Positions 19,277 to 27,477 of a DNA stretch of 64,000 bases are shown here, one piece after another. The stretch's first letter is position 1. Every line of letters starts with the position of its first letter. Source of the stretch: CAMTVQ01 sp947085255 (GTDB lineage Bacteria; Bacteroidota; Bacteroidia; Sphingobacteriales; Sphingobacteriaceae); assembly GCA_947085255.1 (NCBI GenBank), contig CAMTVQ010000001.1:310001-374000 (forward strand), read 5' to 3'. The position numbers and the translations under genes were made by a program. The notes under the pieces are model-generated. The model saw only the letters and a list, made by a program, of their open reading frames with translations. It had not been told where the DNA came from and made no database searches.

Positions 19277-19323
19277 GAAAGCTTACTACGTTGCATTATT
19301 AAAGTGAAATGTAGTAAGCTTTC
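19277..19323. terminator. bidirectional hairpin between convergent genes
   Basis: GAAAGCTTACTAC (19277-19289) and its exact complement (19311-19323) form a 13-bp stem with A on one side and T-rich sequence on the other, in the 77-nt gap between the exoprotein and ACMSD stop codons. It can serve both genes. Confidence 0.75.
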
Positions 19324-19336
19324 TAATTAATGTTAA

Positions 19337-20347
19337 CTACACAAACAGCTTTTTTTCTAACCCAAGCCAATTTAATGCACTGCCGTGCAGGAGTAACTCT
19401 TTGGTGGCCGCATCAAAATGGCTTGTTTCAATAAGTTTTCCGGGTTGTAATTCGCCTAAAGGGAAAGGATAATCGGTACCAAGTGCTACTTTATCTGCTC
19501 CTATTAGTTTTACCAAGTACTCGAGCATTAAGGGGTCGTGCACTAAACTGTCTAACCAAAATTTACCCAAGTATTCGCGTGGATTTACCGCATTGTCTAT
19601 AGCTACTAAATCCGGACGGACATTAAAACCGTGTTCAATACGACCAATAGTAGCAGGAAAAGAGCCACCGCCGTGCGCAAAAGCAACTCTTAGTTTGGGT
19701 AAACGTTCAAAAATCCCGCCAAAAATCATTGAACAGATAGCCAAAGATGTTTCTGCTGGCATACCCACCAGCCAAGGCAACCAATAGCGACTCATTTTGT
19801 CTTTACCCATCATATCCCATGGGTGCACAAAAATAGATGCTCCTAAGCGTTCTGCTGCTTCAAAAAATGGAAATAATTCGGGCGCATTCAAATTCCAATC
19901 GTTTACATGAGATCCAATTTGAACACCCGCCATCCCCAATTCTTTCATGCAACGCTCTAATTCTTGTATGGCTAAGTCGGGGTTTTGCAACGGAACAGTA
20001 CCCAAGCCGATAAAACGTTTTGGGTAGCGTTGAACAATTCCTGCAATATGATCATTCAAAAACCGAGACACCTCTAAAGCGTCTTTAGCTTTAGCTGAAT
20101 AACTGAATAACACAGGTATTGTAGAGAGTACTTGAACATCTACTTTATGATGATTACATTCTGTAATACGCACTTCTGCAGCCCAGCAATTGTCTTGTAT
20201 CTCTCTAAAAAACTTATCATCCATCATCATGCGCGCACAACACGGTTTATGATGATCTAAATGGATAAATCCCCCGTAACCGAATTTCTCCGACCAGGTT
20301 GGCATCTTTTCAGGGATAATATGGGTGTGGATGTCTATTTTAAGCAC
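19337..20347 (-). CDS. nbaD: 2-amino-3-carboxymuconate-6-semialdehyde decarboxylase (ACMSD), amidohydrolase family
   Basis: Decarboxylates the ring-opened product of 3-hydroxyanthranilate, steering the kynurenine pathway to 2-aminomuconate and catabolism rather than quinolinate and NAD. At 336 aa it has the expected length. The metal motif HTH (His7, His9) opens the protein; further signatures are ARMMMDDKFFREIQDNCW, VQVLSTIPVLFSYSAK, FVHPWDMMGKDKM, FAHGGGSFPATIGRIEHG and LGTDYPFPLGE, the last holding the catalytic Asp. Its neighbour, the dioxygenase at 20472, supplies the substrate. Reading together with kynU at the left edge, this is a tryptophan catabolic cluster. Confidence 0.92.
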   Translation of the reverse strand: MLKIDIHTHIIPEKMPTWSEKFGYGGFIHLDHHKPCCARMMMDDKFFREIQDNCWAAEVRITECNHHKVDVQVLSTIPVLFSYSAKAKDALEVSRFLNDHIAGIVQRYPKRFIGLGTVPLQNPDLAIQELERCMKELGMAGVQIGSHVNDWNLNAPELFPFFEAAERLGASIFVHPWDMMGKDKMSRYWLPWLVGMPAETSLAICSMIFGGIFERLPKLRVAFAHGGGSFPATIGRIEHGFNVRPDLVAIDNAVNPREYLGKFWLDSLVHDPLMLEYLVKLIGADKVALGTDYPFPLGELQPGKLIETSHFDAATKELLLHGSALNWLGLEKKLFV

Positions 20348-20395
20348 AAAATATTGTTTAATTGGTAAATGGTTATGGGTAATAGCCTACGTTGT

Positions 20396-20466
20396 GTCAT
20401 GTTGAGCGTAGCGAAACATCTAACTCCTGTGTTAACCAGAAGATTCTTCGTTACACTCAGAATGAC
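20396..20466. repeat. interspersed imperfect inverted repeat (GAGCGTAGCGAA family)
   Basis: A 26-nt arm at 20396-20421 (GTCATGTTGAGCGTAGCGAA...) faces a complementary arm at 20441-20466 (...CGTTACACTCAGAATGAC) with several mismatches. A second member lies at 51959-52016, and a fragment with GAGCGTAGCGAG occurs near 33940. It sits in the gap between ACMSD and the dioxygenase. Confidence 0.7.
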
Positions 20467-20471
20467 AGCAA

Positions 20472-20999
20472 CTAACCAACCTTCACTGGCGGTTGCATCA
20501 CGGTTCCACACTGATTACAGGTGCGGTGTTCTTCAGAAGAATAGTAGCGTTCCATTACTGGAGGCAATTGTTTTACAATATCGGTGAGGGCAAAATATTC
20601 GTCATATAGCTTGGCGTTGCATTTTTCGCAGAACCATAAAAAACCATCCACTTCTTCAGGTTTGCGCACCTTTTCTACCACCAAACCAACGGTATTTGCT
20701 GGGCGCTGCGGAGAATGAGGTGTTTTAGGGGGTAAGAGAAAAATATCACCTTCATTAATAGGAATATCCACTTGTTTACCGTCTTCTATAATACGCAATA
20801 CCATATTTCCTTCCAACTGAAAGTAAAACTCTTCGCTTTCGTTGTAATGAAAATCTTTACGGGCATTGGGGCCACCAACCACCATAATGATAAAATCTTC
20901 TGCCTCTTTGTACACACACTGATTACCAACAGGAGGCTTTAATAAATGACGGTTATCGTCTATCCATTTTTTAAAGTTAAAGGGGCGAATTATTGACAT
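20472..20999 (-). CDS. nbaC: 3-hydroxyanthranilate 3,4-dioxygenase
   Basis: Fe(II) cupin enzyme that opens the ring of 3-hydroxyanthranilate. The 175-aa protein has the three metal ligands at the positions expected for the bacterial enzyme, His51, Glu57 and His95 (HYNESEEFYF and PPKTPHSPQRP), plus the C-terminal rubredoxin-like second iron site CEKC (124, 127) and CNQC (161, 164) that distinguishes bacterial from animal enzymes. It lies upstream of ACMSD on the same strand, with a repeat element in the gap. Confidence 0.95.
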   Translation of the reverse strand: MSIIRPFNFKKWIDDNRHLLKPPVGNQCVYKEAEDFIIMVVGGPNARKDFHYNESEEFYFQLEGNMVLRIIEDGKQVDIPINEGDIFLLPPKTPHSPQRPANTVGLVVEKVRKPEEVDGFLWFCEKCNAKLYDEYFALTDIVKQLPPVMERYYSSEEHRTCNQCGTVMQPPVKVG

Positions 21000-21091
21000 A
21001 TAAAAATATTTGTATGATATGTTAAGTCTATTATTTAGCTTCCATTTAAGAAGGAATAAAGATTATCTTAGAGATTAGTACTCAGATTTTT

Positions 21092-21400
21092 TTATTTAAT
21101 TTTCACCTCATTATAATATTCATTCAATGATTTATTGGGATTATTCTTACCCCACTCTTCAAAACTAATATTTGGAATAATATGATTAATTAAGCCTTCT
21201 TCATGCTTACGATGATAACGTTTATCTGAATAGTTAATCTTGTTTTTTTCAGAAACCATTGCTATAATTAATCCTACTAAAGGACTAAGCAAAACGCTAA
21301 ATAAAAATACACACCAATACCCTATTTTTTTATTTAGACCAACAAAACTCACTAAAAAGCAAGAAAAAGTCCAAACCCAGATAAATATAAACAAATCCAT
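21092..21400 (-). CDS. small membrane protein of unknown function
   Basis: A 102-aa protein with two hydrophobic helices (about residues 3-20 and 27-47, joined by a GLNKKIGYW turn) and a hydrophilic Lys/Asn-rich tail of 50 residues (ISFEEWGKNNPNKSLNEYY). No family is recognised. It is the first gene of an A+T-rich accessory patch that also holds the FRG protein and a toxin-antitoxin pair. Confidence 0.6.
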   Translation of the reverse strand: MDLFIFIWVWTFSCFLVSFVGLNKKIGYWCVFLFSVLLSPLVGLIIAMVSEKNKINYSDKRYHRKHEEGLINHIIPNISFEEWGKNNPNKSLNEYYNEVKIK

Positions 21401-21458
21401 GATAGTTGTAATTAATGCATCAAATCTATTAAAATAAACAACCTAAATATATGACCAT

Positions 21459-22394
21459 TTAGCTAAGCTCATTTATAAAGGTAAAATCATTTTTAAAACC
21501 CTGAAAATCGTTAAAGAGTGTCCTGCCTGTGCTGCCCTTCTTGCTTAAAAAATCATAAACGCCTCTCGGACTTTGCGCTGAATGTAACGGTTGAGCTAGA
21601 GCAGTTGAAACATCTATATCATAAATTGTAATGGGAGGTGTATCGAATAAAATATTTTTTTCTCTAGCAAAATAACATAGAAATGTAATGAAGTCATAAT
21701 TTGCTGAGCCTGTGCCTTTGTTATCGTAAAGTAAAAAGCAACCTTTTTGTTGATTCAAATTATAGCTATTATGATGTTGTAAAGCATCAGAATCCGTCAA
21801 AAAAGCAACTTTTGCTTCAAACCCATCGAAACAAAACGATTTGCTATAATCTGAATAATTGTAGCTGAAATTTGTTTCAGAAAGAGTTATTTCCTTTAAT
21901 GATAGATTTTTCATTAGTTCCTTGTAATTGATTTTATAAACCGTTACAAAATATTTTTCAGAAAAATCACTTCTAATACTAATATTATTGGCATAGCTGG
22001 TAATAAAACTCAATTTTAGATTTGCAAAGGCGAAATACAATGCGACCAATGGGTCAAAACTGAAATCAATTAAAGCAGTAGGTACTGCATAATGTTGAAG
22101 AAAACAAATGCGACTCAATAGGTTTTTATTTGCTAAATCATTTTCCTTTACCCACTGATAATCTCCAAAGTAGTGCTCAAATAGGTTTTCAAATATTTGT
22201 GATAGATCTATATCAAAACTTCTGTTGGGATGTATTCTATTATACGATGAAATAAGCTTATGTCGAATTACTTTATTATCATCTAAAGTATTGCTAACAC
22301 CCCTGTAAATGTAATTTCGTTCATTACATTCATTCTCAATCTCCTCATTATATTGCTTCCATGTATATTTCTTACGGACAAAGAGTGTGTTCAT
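21459..22394 (-). CDS. FRG-domain protein
   Basis: A 311-aa cytoplasmic protein with the FRG-domain hallmarks: YRG at 30-32 and LQHYAVPTALIDFSFDPLVALYFA at 99-122. The biochemical activity of FRG domains is not established to my knowledge; they are frequent in mobile or defence-type gene neighbourhoods. Here the gene lies next to a toxin-antitoxin pair and is lower in G+C than the flanking metabolic genes, fitting an accessory island. The C-terminal third contains a further conserved-looking block (SAQSPRGVYDFLSKKG) that may belong to the same domain. Confidence 0.8.
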   Translation of the reverse strand: MNTLFVRKKYTWKQYNEEIENECNERNYIYRGVSNTLDDNKVIRHKLISSYNRIHPNRSFDIDLSQIFENLFEHYFGDYQWVKENDLANKNLLSRICFLQHYAVPTALIDFSFDPLVALYFAFANLKLSFITSYANNISIRSDFSEKYFVTVYKINYKELMKNLSLKEITLSETNFSYNYSDYSKSFCFDGFEAKVAFLTDSDALQHHNSYNLNQQKGCFLLYDNKGTGSANYDFITFLCYFAREKNILFDTPPITIYDIDVSTALAQPLHSAQSPRGVYDFLSKKGSTGRTLFNDFQGFKNDFTFINELS

Positions 22395-22420
22395 TTTATA
22401 TTTTGGAGAGTTAATGATTT

Positions 22421-22729
22421 TTACTTCTTCAGCATCTCAAGTAATCTTTCAGGGTCTTGACGGTTATCCCAAAAGGCTGTAATAACAACACTTTCCTGCA
22501 TTACTTTATAGTAAATGCTAAAATTTCCCATAGCCGCTTCTCTCGTATCTAGGTGATTGGTAGCTTTCCCAAGAAATGGATTACTTGAAATGAGTTGGGT
22601 GCGCTCCTTTACCAATTTAATTAATTTTTCTGCATAGGTTGTAGAACCGTTCCTTATTGTCCAATACTTCAAAACGTCACGTCGCTGCTTTATAGCAGTT
22701 TCAGTCCAAATTACAGACCTTTTAGCCAT
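22421..22729 (-). CDS. ParE/RelE-family toxin of a type II toxin-antitoxin system
   Basis: A 102-aa protein with the ParE/RelE fold pattern: WTETAIKQRRDVLKYW at the start, YAEKLIKLVKERTQLISSNPFLGK in the helical hairpin, and the C-terminal beta strands with FSIYYKVMQESVVITAFWDNRQDPERL. Members either poison gyrase (ParE) or cleave mRNA (RelE); the NxxQDPxxL ending is common in ParE-like members. Its start overlaps the antitoxin stop by 19 nt. Confidence 0.85.
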   Translation of the reverse strand: MAKRSVIWTETAIKQRRDVLKYWTIRNGSTTYAEKLIKLVKERTQLISSNPFLGKATNHLDTREAAMGNFSIYYKVMQESVVITAFWDNRQDPERLLEMLKK

Positions 22730-22953
22730 TCTAAATCCTGTTTATCTAAGTCCTCTTGAGAAACAATACGATTATTCTTTAGATCCTCTTCGCTTAAATT
22801 CAACATGAGTAGTTGCGCCTCTGATAATTTAACAACATCCTCACCAACAGTACTTTTGTCGATTAATTGATACAAGGAAGCTAAATAATCTTTGTTGGAG
22901 ATTGTAAGTAGTTTATCAATTATACTATTTCTGATATTATCTGCACCAGTCAT
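22711..22953 (-). CDS. antitoxin of the ParE/RelE system
   Basis: An 80-aa acidic protein encoded immediately upstream of, and overlapping, the toxin gene, the normal antitoxin-first order. It has a helical N-terminus (IRNSIIDKLLTISNKDYLASLYQLI) and an acidic C-terminal tail with SEEDLKNNRIVSQEDLDKQDLEWLKGL, which would wrap the toxin. It lacks an evident DNA-binding domain of the RHH or HTH type. Confidence 0.75.
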   Translation of the reverse strand: MTGADNIRNSIIDKLLTISNKDYLASLYQLIDKSTVGEDVVKLSEAQLLMLNLSEEDLKNNRIVSQEDLDKQDLEWLKGL

Positions 22954-23017
22954 TTTATTTCATTTTTACGAAGATTGCAATTTTGAGTCATTTCTCCAAA
23001 ACATACCCTATAACTCC

Positions 23018-23025
23018 TATATTTG
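23018..23025 (+). promoter_or_regulatory. candidate -7 box for the SDR gene
   Basis: TATATTTG matches TAnnTTTG, 23 nt upstream of the ATG at 23049, in the divergent gap with the antitoxin gene. A clear -33 TTTG is not present. Confidence 0.4.
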
Positions 23026-23048
23026 ACCATTAAAATTAGCACTTCTGA

Positions 23049-23834
23049 ATGGATTTATCACTCAACAATAAAAACGCATTGGTATGTGGCAGCACACAAG
23101 GAATTGGTAAAGCTATTGCCATAGAACTAGCTCTACTAGGTGCTAATGTTACGTTACTGGCGCGTAATGAACAAGCATTACAAGAAAGTGTCCGTGATTT
23201 AGATACCAGCAAGGGACAAAAGCACCACTACGCCGTTGCCGACTTTGCTCACCCCGATACTGTACAACAAGCTGCGCAAAAAATCACCCAACAACACCCT
23301 ATCCATATTTTGGTAAACAATACTGGAGGTCCACCTGCCGGAGCTATTGCTGAGGCTACAAGCGAGGCTTTTTTAGCTGCTTACACAAGTCACCTAATTT
23401 GCAATCACATATTGGCACAGGCTTGTTTAAAGGGCATGAAAGATGCCATATACGGGCGTATTATCAATGTAGTTTCTACTTCTGTAAAGCAACCTTTAAA
23501 AGGTTTAGGAGTTTCCAATACTACACGTGCAGCCGTGGCAGGTTGGGCAAAAACCCTATCGTTTGAAGTAGCCAAATTCGGTATTACGGTAAACAATGTA
23601 TTACCAGGAGCTACACGTACCGTACGATTGGATAACATTATGAAAGGCAAAGCCACTAAAACTGGCGAACATCTTTCTGCCATTGAGCAAGAAATGCTAG
23701 ACGAAATACCCGCAGGGCGTTTTGGTGAAGCGCATGAATTAGCCGCATTAGCCGCATTTTTAGCTACTCCTGCCGCTGCATACATTAATGGGCAAAGTAT
23801 TGCCGTAGATGGCGGAAGAACTACAGCCTTTTAA
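23049..23834 (+). CDS. short-chain dehydrogenase/reductase with atypical active site
   Basis: NAD(P)-binding Rossmann enzyme of 261 aa: GSTQGIG at 14-20, NNTGG at 90-94, a Ser near 143-145, and the C-terminal GRFGEAHELAALAAFLATPAAAYINGQSIAVDGG. The catalytic YxxxK is not present: the corresponding segment reads SNTTR (156-160) before AAVAGWAKTLS. This substitution occurs in a recognised divergent SDR subgroup, so the gene need not be broken, but classical ketoreductase chemistry is doubtful. In related genomes an SDR often accompanies kynurenine-pathway genes, which are present just upstream on the opposite strand; a link is inference. Confidence 0.85.
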   Translation: MDLSLNNKNALVCGSTQGIGKAIAIELALLGANVTLLARNEQALQESVRDLDTSKGQKHHYAVADFAHPDTVQQAAQKITQQHPIHILVNNTGGPPAGAIAEATSEAFLAAYTSHLICNHILAQACLKGMKDAIYGRIINVVSTSVKQPLKGLGVSNTTRAAVAGWAKTLSFEVAKFGITVNNVLPGATRTVRLDNIMKGKATKTGEHLSAIEQEMLDEIPAGRFGEAHELAALAAFLATPAAAYINGQSIAVDGGRTTAF

Positions 23835-23876
23835 ACCTTTTTATACAATAACACTCATAACCCAAAATAAACAAAC

Positions 23877-24311
23877 ATGAAAAGAATCATTTTAAGCGCA
23901 TTGGCTATTATAGTGATGGCTACTGCAGTACAGGCACAAGGAAAATCACCTAAAAAAACACCTGAACAACGTGCAAAATTTGCTACCGATCGGATGAAAA
24001 AGCAGTGTGGTTTAGATGAGAAACAAGCCATAAAAGTAAGCGCCATTAACTTTGAAGCCGCAAAAAAAATAGATGAGTTACGTGCCAAACGCAAAACTGG
24101 CGAAAAGGAAGGCTTGGGTAAGCAATTTCAAGCAGTAGAGCAGCAACGTATGAGTCAGTTTAATGAGGTATTAACGCCAGAACAAATGACTTGCTATAAA
24201 AAAATGCGTGAAGACGCTAAAGAAAAGCGGAAACAACAAAAGGGTAAAGTCAAATCCAAAACATCAAAACCAGAAGATAAGGATGATGACATGGATGATT
24301 TAACCGATTAA
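23877..24311 (+). CDS. small secreted basic protein, Spy/DUF4890-like
   Basis: A 144-aa protein with a clear signal peptide (MKRIILSALAIIVMATAVQAQ) and a mature part that is helical and charged: TPEQRAKFATDRMKKQCGLDEKQAIKVSAI, then EVLTPEQMTCYKKMREDAKEKRKQQKG. The LxTPEQ repeats resemble periplasmic Spy/CpxP-like or DUF4890 proteins. It ends in an acidic tail (DKDDDMDDLTD). The specific role is unknown. A terminator follows at 24336. Confidence 0.75.
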   Translation: MKRIILSALAIIVMATAVQAQGKSPKKTPEQRAKFATDRMKKQCGLDEKQAIKVSAINFEAAKKIDELRAKRKTGEKEGLGKQFQAVEQQRMSQFNEVLTPEQMTCYKKMREDAKEKRKQQKGKVKSKTSKPEDKDDDMDDLTD

Positions 24312-24335
24312 TAACATACCAACAGTAGTATAAAG

Positions 24336-24372
24336 AAAAGTCTCGCTAGTAGTAGCGGGACTTTTCTATTTT
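24336..24372 (+). terminator. intrinsic terminator before bioF
   Basis: AAAAGTCTCGCT (24336-24347) pairs with AGCGGGACTTTT (24354-24365, one G-T pair) around AGTAGT, followed by a T-rich run. The run merges into TATTTTTG (24367-24374), a possible -7 box for bioF only 4 nt from its ATG. Confidence 0.75.
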
Positions 24373-24378
24373 TGACAC

Positions 24379-25512
24379 ATGCACATTCAAGAAATTTTGC
24401 AAGCACGCTTAAACGAACGCGCAACCGAAAACAGATTACGCACCTTGCAGAATAGCACCCAGTTAATCGATTTTTCATCCAATGATTATTTAGGTATAGC
24501 GCGTTCTGCAACTTTGCAAGAGCGTGTGCAACAAGATTGGGATTTACTCGAAACAAAAACGTTAGGCGCTACCGGCTCGCGTTTAATTACAGGTAATACC
24601 GCTTATGCCGAAGAGTTAGAAGCACGTATAGCCCATTTTCATGACGCAGAAGCTGGCCTTTTGTTCAATTCGGGCTACGATGCCAATGTGGGCTTATTGT
24701 CGTGTATAGCGCAGCAAAACGACACTATTATTAGTGATGAGTTGGTACATGCCAGCATTATTGATGGAATACGACTAAGCAAGGCCAAACGTCTTATTTT
24801 TAAACACAATGATTTAGCTGATTTAGCCGAGAAATTACAACAAGCAAAGGGAACCATTTTTGTAGTTATCGAAAGTATTTATTCAATGGATGGAGATGAA
24901 GCTCCATTAAATGAATTACTTATACTCTGTAAAAAACATAACGCAAATCTTATTGTAGACGAAGCTCATGCTACTGGCTGGTACGGTGCAGTGGGCAAAG
25001 GAGTAGTAAGCCATTACGGATTGGGAAAAGAAGTGTTTGCTCGGATACATACCTTTGGTAAAGCTCTAGGAACACATGGCGCTATTGTGCTTGGCTCTGC
25101 CGAATTACGCAGTTACCTCATCAACTTTGCACGCTCCTTTATTTACACTACAGCATTGCCATTACACAGCCTTATTTGCGTAAAAAACGCTTATGACATG
25201 TTGTCATATGAAGAATATAATACTATTAAAATCAGTAGTTTATTAAACTTATTTAAACACTTAATTAAACAAGAAACTACCTGTCTGCTTTTGCCGAGCA
25301 ATGCCCCTATACAAAGCATTGTAATCCCTGGAAATAGCCAATGCAAGGCGGCTGCAAAAGCACTACAACAATCGGGGTTTGATGTATGCCCTATCCTATC
25401 TCCTACCGTGCCTATGGGTAAAGAACGCCTACGCATTTGCATACATAACTTTAATACCGAACAAGAAATTAAGGATTTGGTCACCGCATTAAAAACGAGC
25501 AACCATGCATAA
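24379..25512 (+). CDS. bioF: 8-amino-7-oxononanoate synthase (biotin synthesis)
   Basis: PLP-dependent alpha-oxoamine synthase condensing pimeloyl thioester with alanine. It is 377 aa. Signatures: FSSNDYLGIA, LGATGSRLITGNTAYAEELE, ALFNSGYDANVG-type segment, IVDEAHATGWYG and TFGKALGTHGA with the PLP lysine at 228. Family members also include glycine C-acetyltransferase and serine palmitoyltransferase, but the overlap with bioD (8 nt) makes the biotin assignment strong. Confidence 0.93.
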   Translation: MHIQEILQARLNERATENRLRTLQNSTQLIDFSSNDYLGIARSATLQERVQQDWDLLETKTLGATGSRLITGNTAYAEELEARIAHFHDAEAGLLFNSGYDANVGLLSCIAQQNDTIISDELVHASIIDGIRLSKAKRLIFKHNDLADLAEKLQQAKGTIFVVIESIYSMDGDEAPLNELLILCKKHNANLIVDEAHATGWYGAVGKGVVSHYGLGKEVFARIHTFGKALGTHGAIVLGSAELRSYLINFARSFIYTTALPLHSLICVKNAYDMLSYEEYNTIKISSLLNLFKHLIKQETTCLLLPSNAPIQSIVIPGNSQCKAAAKALQQSGFDVCPILSPTVPMGKERLRICIHNFNTEQEIKDLVTALKTSNHA

Positions 25513-26119
25513 ACACTACTTTATTACAGGCATTGGCACCGATGTGGGCAAAACCATTATTTCGGCTATATTAGTAGAAGCACTAAAAGCCGACTATTGG
25601 AAACCCGTGCAATGTGGCGATTTAGACAATAGCGATACCCATAAGATAAAGGGATTGATAAGCAATTCCGAAAGTGTATTTCATCCAGAGGCCTATCGAT
25701 TAGAGCATCCTTTCTCGCCACACAAAGCAGCAGATTTAGAAGGAACTCGTATAGAAAAAGAAAGAATTATTCTTCCTGAAACCAACAATACCCTCATTGT
25801 TGAAGGTGCGGGTGGATTGATGGTACCACTTACCGACACTTTTTTAGTAATAGATTTAATTGCCCAGCTACAAGCAGAAGTCATTTTGGTATCGCGCAAT
25901 TATTTAGGAAGCATTAATCACACACTACTAAGTATCGCTACTTTAAAAAGTCGAAATATTCCTATAAAAGGCATTGTTTTTAATGGAGATACTGACACCT
26001 ATAGCGAAGAGGTAATTTTAGCGCACAGCCAATTAAAATGCCTTGCCCGAGTGCCTTTTACAGCTACTCTCGACAAGGCATTTATACAGCAACAAGCTAA
26101 AAAACTAGCTATGCTTTAG
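25505..26119 (+). CDS. bioD: dethiobiotin synthetase
   Basis: ATP-dependent carboxylation of 7,8-diaminopelargonate to dethiobiotin. The 204-aa protein starts HYFITGIGTDVGKT with the P-loop GTDVGKT (11-17), has YWKPVQCG in the substrate region and VEGAGGLMVPL, the diagnostic BioD motif. It overlaps bioF by 8 nt and its 3' end overlaps the convergent ferritin gene by 11 nt. bioA and bioB are not in the window. Confidence 0.95.
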   Translation: MHKHYFITGIGTDVGKTIISAILVEALKADYWKPVQCGDLDNSDTHKIKGLISNSESVFHPEAYRLEHPFSPHKAADLEGTRIEKERIILPETNNTLIVEGAGGLMVPLTDTFLVIDLIAQLQAEVILVSRNYLGSINHTLLSIATLKSRNIPIKGIVFNGDTDTYSEEVILAHSQLKCLARVPFTATLDKAFIQQQAKKLAML

Positions 26120-26618
26120 CAGGAGGCGCAAACGTGCGTTGTGCTAATTCGGCATTCAATAAATACATGGCGCTGCTGTTATCGCCAATCATTTGTAATT
26201 TTTTTACTAGATTATTTATCTGAGCCTCTTCTTCTACCTGTTCGGTAATAAACCACTGCAAAAAGGTATGCGTAGCGTAATCGCTTTCTTCTAACGCTTG
26301 TTTTACCAAGGCATTAATGCTTTTGGTAACACTTTCCTCATGCTTTAAAGTAGTTTTAAACACATCAATTACCGATTTAAACGTTGTTTCAGGCTTATCA
26401 ATGGCAGCTAACGTTGCCTTACCCCCTACTTCGTGTAGGTAATCGAATTGTTTATCGGCATGAAAAAGCTCCTCTTTAGATTGTACCCTGAAAAAGTTGG
26501 CAAAACCATCTAATTCTTGCTCCTTAAAAAAAGAACACATAGAGAGGTATAGGTTCGCTGAATACAATTCTTTGGTGATTTGCTCATTGAGCATCTTTTC
26601 CATTTTCTTACTTATCAT
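26109..26618 (-). CDS. ftn: non-haem ferritin (iron storage)
   Basis: A 169-aa ferritin forming the 24-mer iron-storage shell. Ferroxidase ligands are visible: Glu17 (NEQITKE), Glu50 and His53 (SKEELFHADKQFDYL), with the downstream Glu and Gln residues in HTFLQWFITEQVEEEAQ. The length and motif order are those of bacterial FtnA-type ferritins rather than bacterioferritin. Confidence 0.93.
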   Translation of the reverse strand: MISKKMEKMLNEQITKELYSANLYLSMCSFFKEQELDGFANFFRVQSKEELFHADKQFDYLHEVGGKATLAAIDKPETTFKSVIDVFKTTLKHEESVTKSINALVKQALEESDYATHTFLQWFITEQVEEEAQINNLVKKLQMIGDNSSAMYLLNAELAQRTFAPPAKA

Positions 26619-26680
26619 AATAATTTATATTTTAACTTTAGTTGAGTCGCTTTTGGTAAATATACAGTTCTAAACCTACA

Positions 26681-27399
26681 CTATTTTTTCTTTACCTCTT
26701 TCCACAAATTACTATATGCCATGGCTGCCTTTCCTTGTGGAGCAAAAGTAGCTACCGGAGCTTGGTGTATGCCCATTTTCTCCATGTCTGATGAATAGGG
26801 AATACCTGTTTGCAAAATATGTTTATTGTCTTTTTGCTGTGCTATAATTGTTTGTTTATGTATTGTTTTACGGGCATCTATCAATGTGAAAAAAGGAATA
26901 ATTTTCTGCATTTTTAATTCATGCTCAGCAAAATACGTTTTTACCATTTCATAGCTACGCACCGATAAAGGCGAGGGAATCATGGGCAGTAATATAAAGT
27001 CGGCGGCATTGAAAATGTTTTCTGAAAGCAACGAAATACCCGGCGGAGCATCTATAAACACATAATCATACTCTTCGGCAAGATTTTTTAGCTGCTTACT
27101 CGATTTATCTTCCAACAATAAATCCATATTACGGGTACTAAAATCAGCTGGCAGCAAGTCGATATATGGATATTCCGTTTCTTTTATGGCTTCAGCCAAG
27201 GGGTGTTTGCCTTTAAGTAGTTTTTTAGCCCCTCCTTTTACCTTTGGTTTTACACGATAATAAAACGAAGCTGCTGCCGTGGGTCTAAATCCCATAACAA
27301 TACACGCTTCATCTCTAAAGCAGCAAAATAGGCTAAATTTACACAAGAAGTGGTTTTTCCTACTCCCCCTTTAAGATTATACAGGGCATAAATAATCAT
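26681..27399 (-). pseudogene. ParA-family ATPase interrupted by a single frameshift
   Basis: Reading from the ATG at 27399 gives MIIYALYNLKGGVGKTTSC, the deviant Walker A of ParA/MinD ATPases, and runs to VLLWDLDP, then hits a stop 9 codons later. The remaining protein (AAASFYYRVKPK..., YDYVFIDAPPGISLLSENIF, LLPMIPSPLSVRSYEMV, FTLIDARKTIHKQ) continues in another frame to 26681. Joining the frames at about 27280-27282 restores a normal protein near 240 aa, so one base appears to be missing after the GACCC stretch. Either the gene is recently inactivated or the assembly has an error. ParA proteins segregate DNA or position cell components; no parB is adjacent. Confidence 0.85.
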
Positions 27400-27440
27400 A
27401 CAGGTAAAACTATTAAAAAAATAATGTAGTTAGTATGCTT

Positions 27441-27465
27441 AAAATTATCTTCGCAGGATAATTTT
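27441..27465. promoter_or_regulatory. perfect 9-bp inverted repeat over the hbd promoter region
   Basis: AAAATTATC (27441-27449) and GATAATTTT (27457-27465) flank TTCGCAG. The left arm runs into TATCTTCG, which resembles a -7 element, and the right arm ends 12 nt before the hbd ATG. It is a possible operator or leader hairpin in the divergent gap with the ParA gene. Confidence 0.45.
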
Positions 27466-27477
27466 TTGATAAACGAC

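Noticed and set aside
20369..20587. 72-aa plus-strand frame between ACMSD and the dioxygenase
   Set aside because: It is made of the interspersed inverted repeat plus the antisense of the dioxygenase 3' end.
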